Below are positions 63,428 to 64,000 of a stretch of DNA of 64,000 nucleotides, piece by piece. Within the stretch, counting starts at the first letter, position 1, and the number at the start of each line of letters is the position of its first letter. The stretch covers positions 1-64,000 of the forward strand of contig QZKB01000167.1 of the NCBI GenBank assembly GCA_003599415.1, written 5' to 3'. The notes below the pieces were generated by a model. It saw only the letters and a program-made list of their open reading frames with translations, was not told where the DNA came from and made no database searches. Source of the stretch: Ignavibacteriales bacterium. GTDB lineage: Bacteria; Bacteroidota; Ignavibacteria; Ignavibacteriales; SURF-24. The position numbers and the translations under genes are program-made.

Positions 63428-64000
63428 AAACATTTGCTGCAAGGGCAATTAGCTACTTTAACAATTTAAACGCTCTTGAAAATATGCCCCCAGGTATTGA
63501 AGTAATGAATCCCTATCCGGATAAAACTGTTAAGGCAATCGTTAAAGAGTTCTTTACAAAATATTATAATGATAACAATCCTCGGGTTTTTATTTTCGGA
63601 ATTAATCCCGGGCGTTACGGCGGTGGCCTTACAGGCATATCATTTACTGATCCTGTTGCACTTAAAAATGAATGTTGTATTGATAACTCTCTAAGCAACA
63701 GGAAAGAAATATCGAGTGAGTTTGTTTACAAAGTTATAAATGAATTCGGCGGTACCGGAAAATTTTTCAGCGGTTTTTATCTTACCGCGTTATATCCTCT
63801 TGCAATAATTAAAGACGGGAAGAACTGTAATTATTACGACAGCAAAGAGCTTATCGATACTTTCAAAACAGAAATTTATTCTTCAGTGAGTAAACAAATG
63901 TCTTTTGGCAGCAGGAAAGATGTTGTTATTTCCTTTGGTAAGAAGAACGGTGCATTTCTTAAACATATTAATGATGAAATGAAATTGTTCGGAAGGATTG
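63424..64000 (+). CDS. SMUG2-like uracil-DNA glycosylase family protein, truncated by window end
   Basis: 192 residues visible, running off the right edge. It starts MKTFAARAISYFNNLNALEN. VFIFGINPGRYGGGLTGISF and TDPVALKNEC are the active-site-type segment of the SMUG2/DUF4918 group of uracil-DNA glycosylases, and SGFYLTALYPLAII continues the fold. It would remove uracil or related lesions from DNA. Its ATG overlaps the preceding peptidase stop. Confidence 0.82.
   Translation, partial: MKTFAARAISYFNNLNALENMPPGIEVMNPYPDKTVKAIVKEFFTKYYNDNNPRVFIFGINPGRYGGGLTGISFTDPVALKNECCIDNSLSNRKEISSEFVYKVINEFGGTGKFFSGFYLTALYPLAIIKDGKNCNYYDSKELIDTFKTEIYSSVSKQMSFGSRKDVVISFGKKNGAFLKHINDEMKLFGRI

Overview
The window is 64 kb of AT-rich bacterial chromosome, densely packed with genes on both strands. 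The best guess is a member of the Ignavibacteria (Bacteroidota/Chlorobi side). This rests on two large secreted proteins ending in the type IX secretion (T9SS) sorting domain with the NYPNPFNP signature and a KMxLVK end, on the number of exported lipoproteins and outer-membrane proteins, and on the gene families present. I saw no rRNA, tRNA, transposase, phage gene or CRISPR array.

Layout. 1-3.8 kb: end of a surface-polysaccharide locus (truncated O-antigen ligase-like gene, flippase, Wzi-like outer-membrane protein) and a candidate 39-residue membrane protein. 4.5-9.3 kb: porin, CotH-kinase lipoprotein, PAP2 phosphatase, NapC/NirT-like seven-haem cytochrome. 9.3-22.2 kb: carbohydrate region with a six-hairpin glycosidase, a very large T9SS GH13 amylase-like enzyme, a T9SS kelch propeller protein and a Cthe_2159-like beta-helix lipoprotein, with a HEAT-like protein and an M48 lipoprotein protease between them. 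22.8-28.5 kb: OmpA-family protein and small membrane or redox proteins, including an AhpD-like protein, DUF4395 and a UbiA prenyltransferase. 28.7-35.1 kb: TetR regulator with a readable promoter/operator, then TolC, membrane-fusion and RND genes of a tripartite efflux pump. 35.2-42.3 kb: sialidase-like protein, an unrecognised 390-residue protein, thiolase, DUF4097 lipoprotein, M23 protein, nitroreductase, aldo/keto reductase. 42.4-45.2 kb: apparent operon of a beta-class DNA methyltransferase, two exported SnoaL-like proteins and an FRG-domain protein. 45.4-53.8 kb: an AmmeMemoRadiSam locus (MEMO protein, CPBP protease, MEMO-AMMECR1 fusion, membrane spermidine-synthase-like protein, radical SAM protein with a Tat-like leader) interrupted by a DUF433/DUF5615 toxin-antitoxin pair. 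53.8-64 kb: a Ycf48-like lipoprotein, two amino-acid permeases, a class V aminotransferase, two M28 peptidases, an AAA/DUF4143 ATPase and a truncated SMUG2-like glycosylase.

Two things are not explained by ordinary gene content. First, families of dispersed palindromic cassettes occupy many spacers and also sit in frame inside at least four genes (wzi-like, CotH, kelch CTD, APC permease). They resemble the protein-coding palindromic elements known from Rickettsia; a neighbouring permease paralogue lacks the insert and acts as an internal control. Second, three spacers hold a composite repeat built from arrays with a strict 8-bp period (TTGCNNNN, then TTGAATGA) running into 11-bp GTAAT units, with the module order kept between copies.

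The AmmeMemoRadiSam locus is the most interesting protein system: every soluble member carries an export-type N-terminus, and the fusion gene has a second ribosome-binding site that could release a cytosolic AMMECR1 protein.
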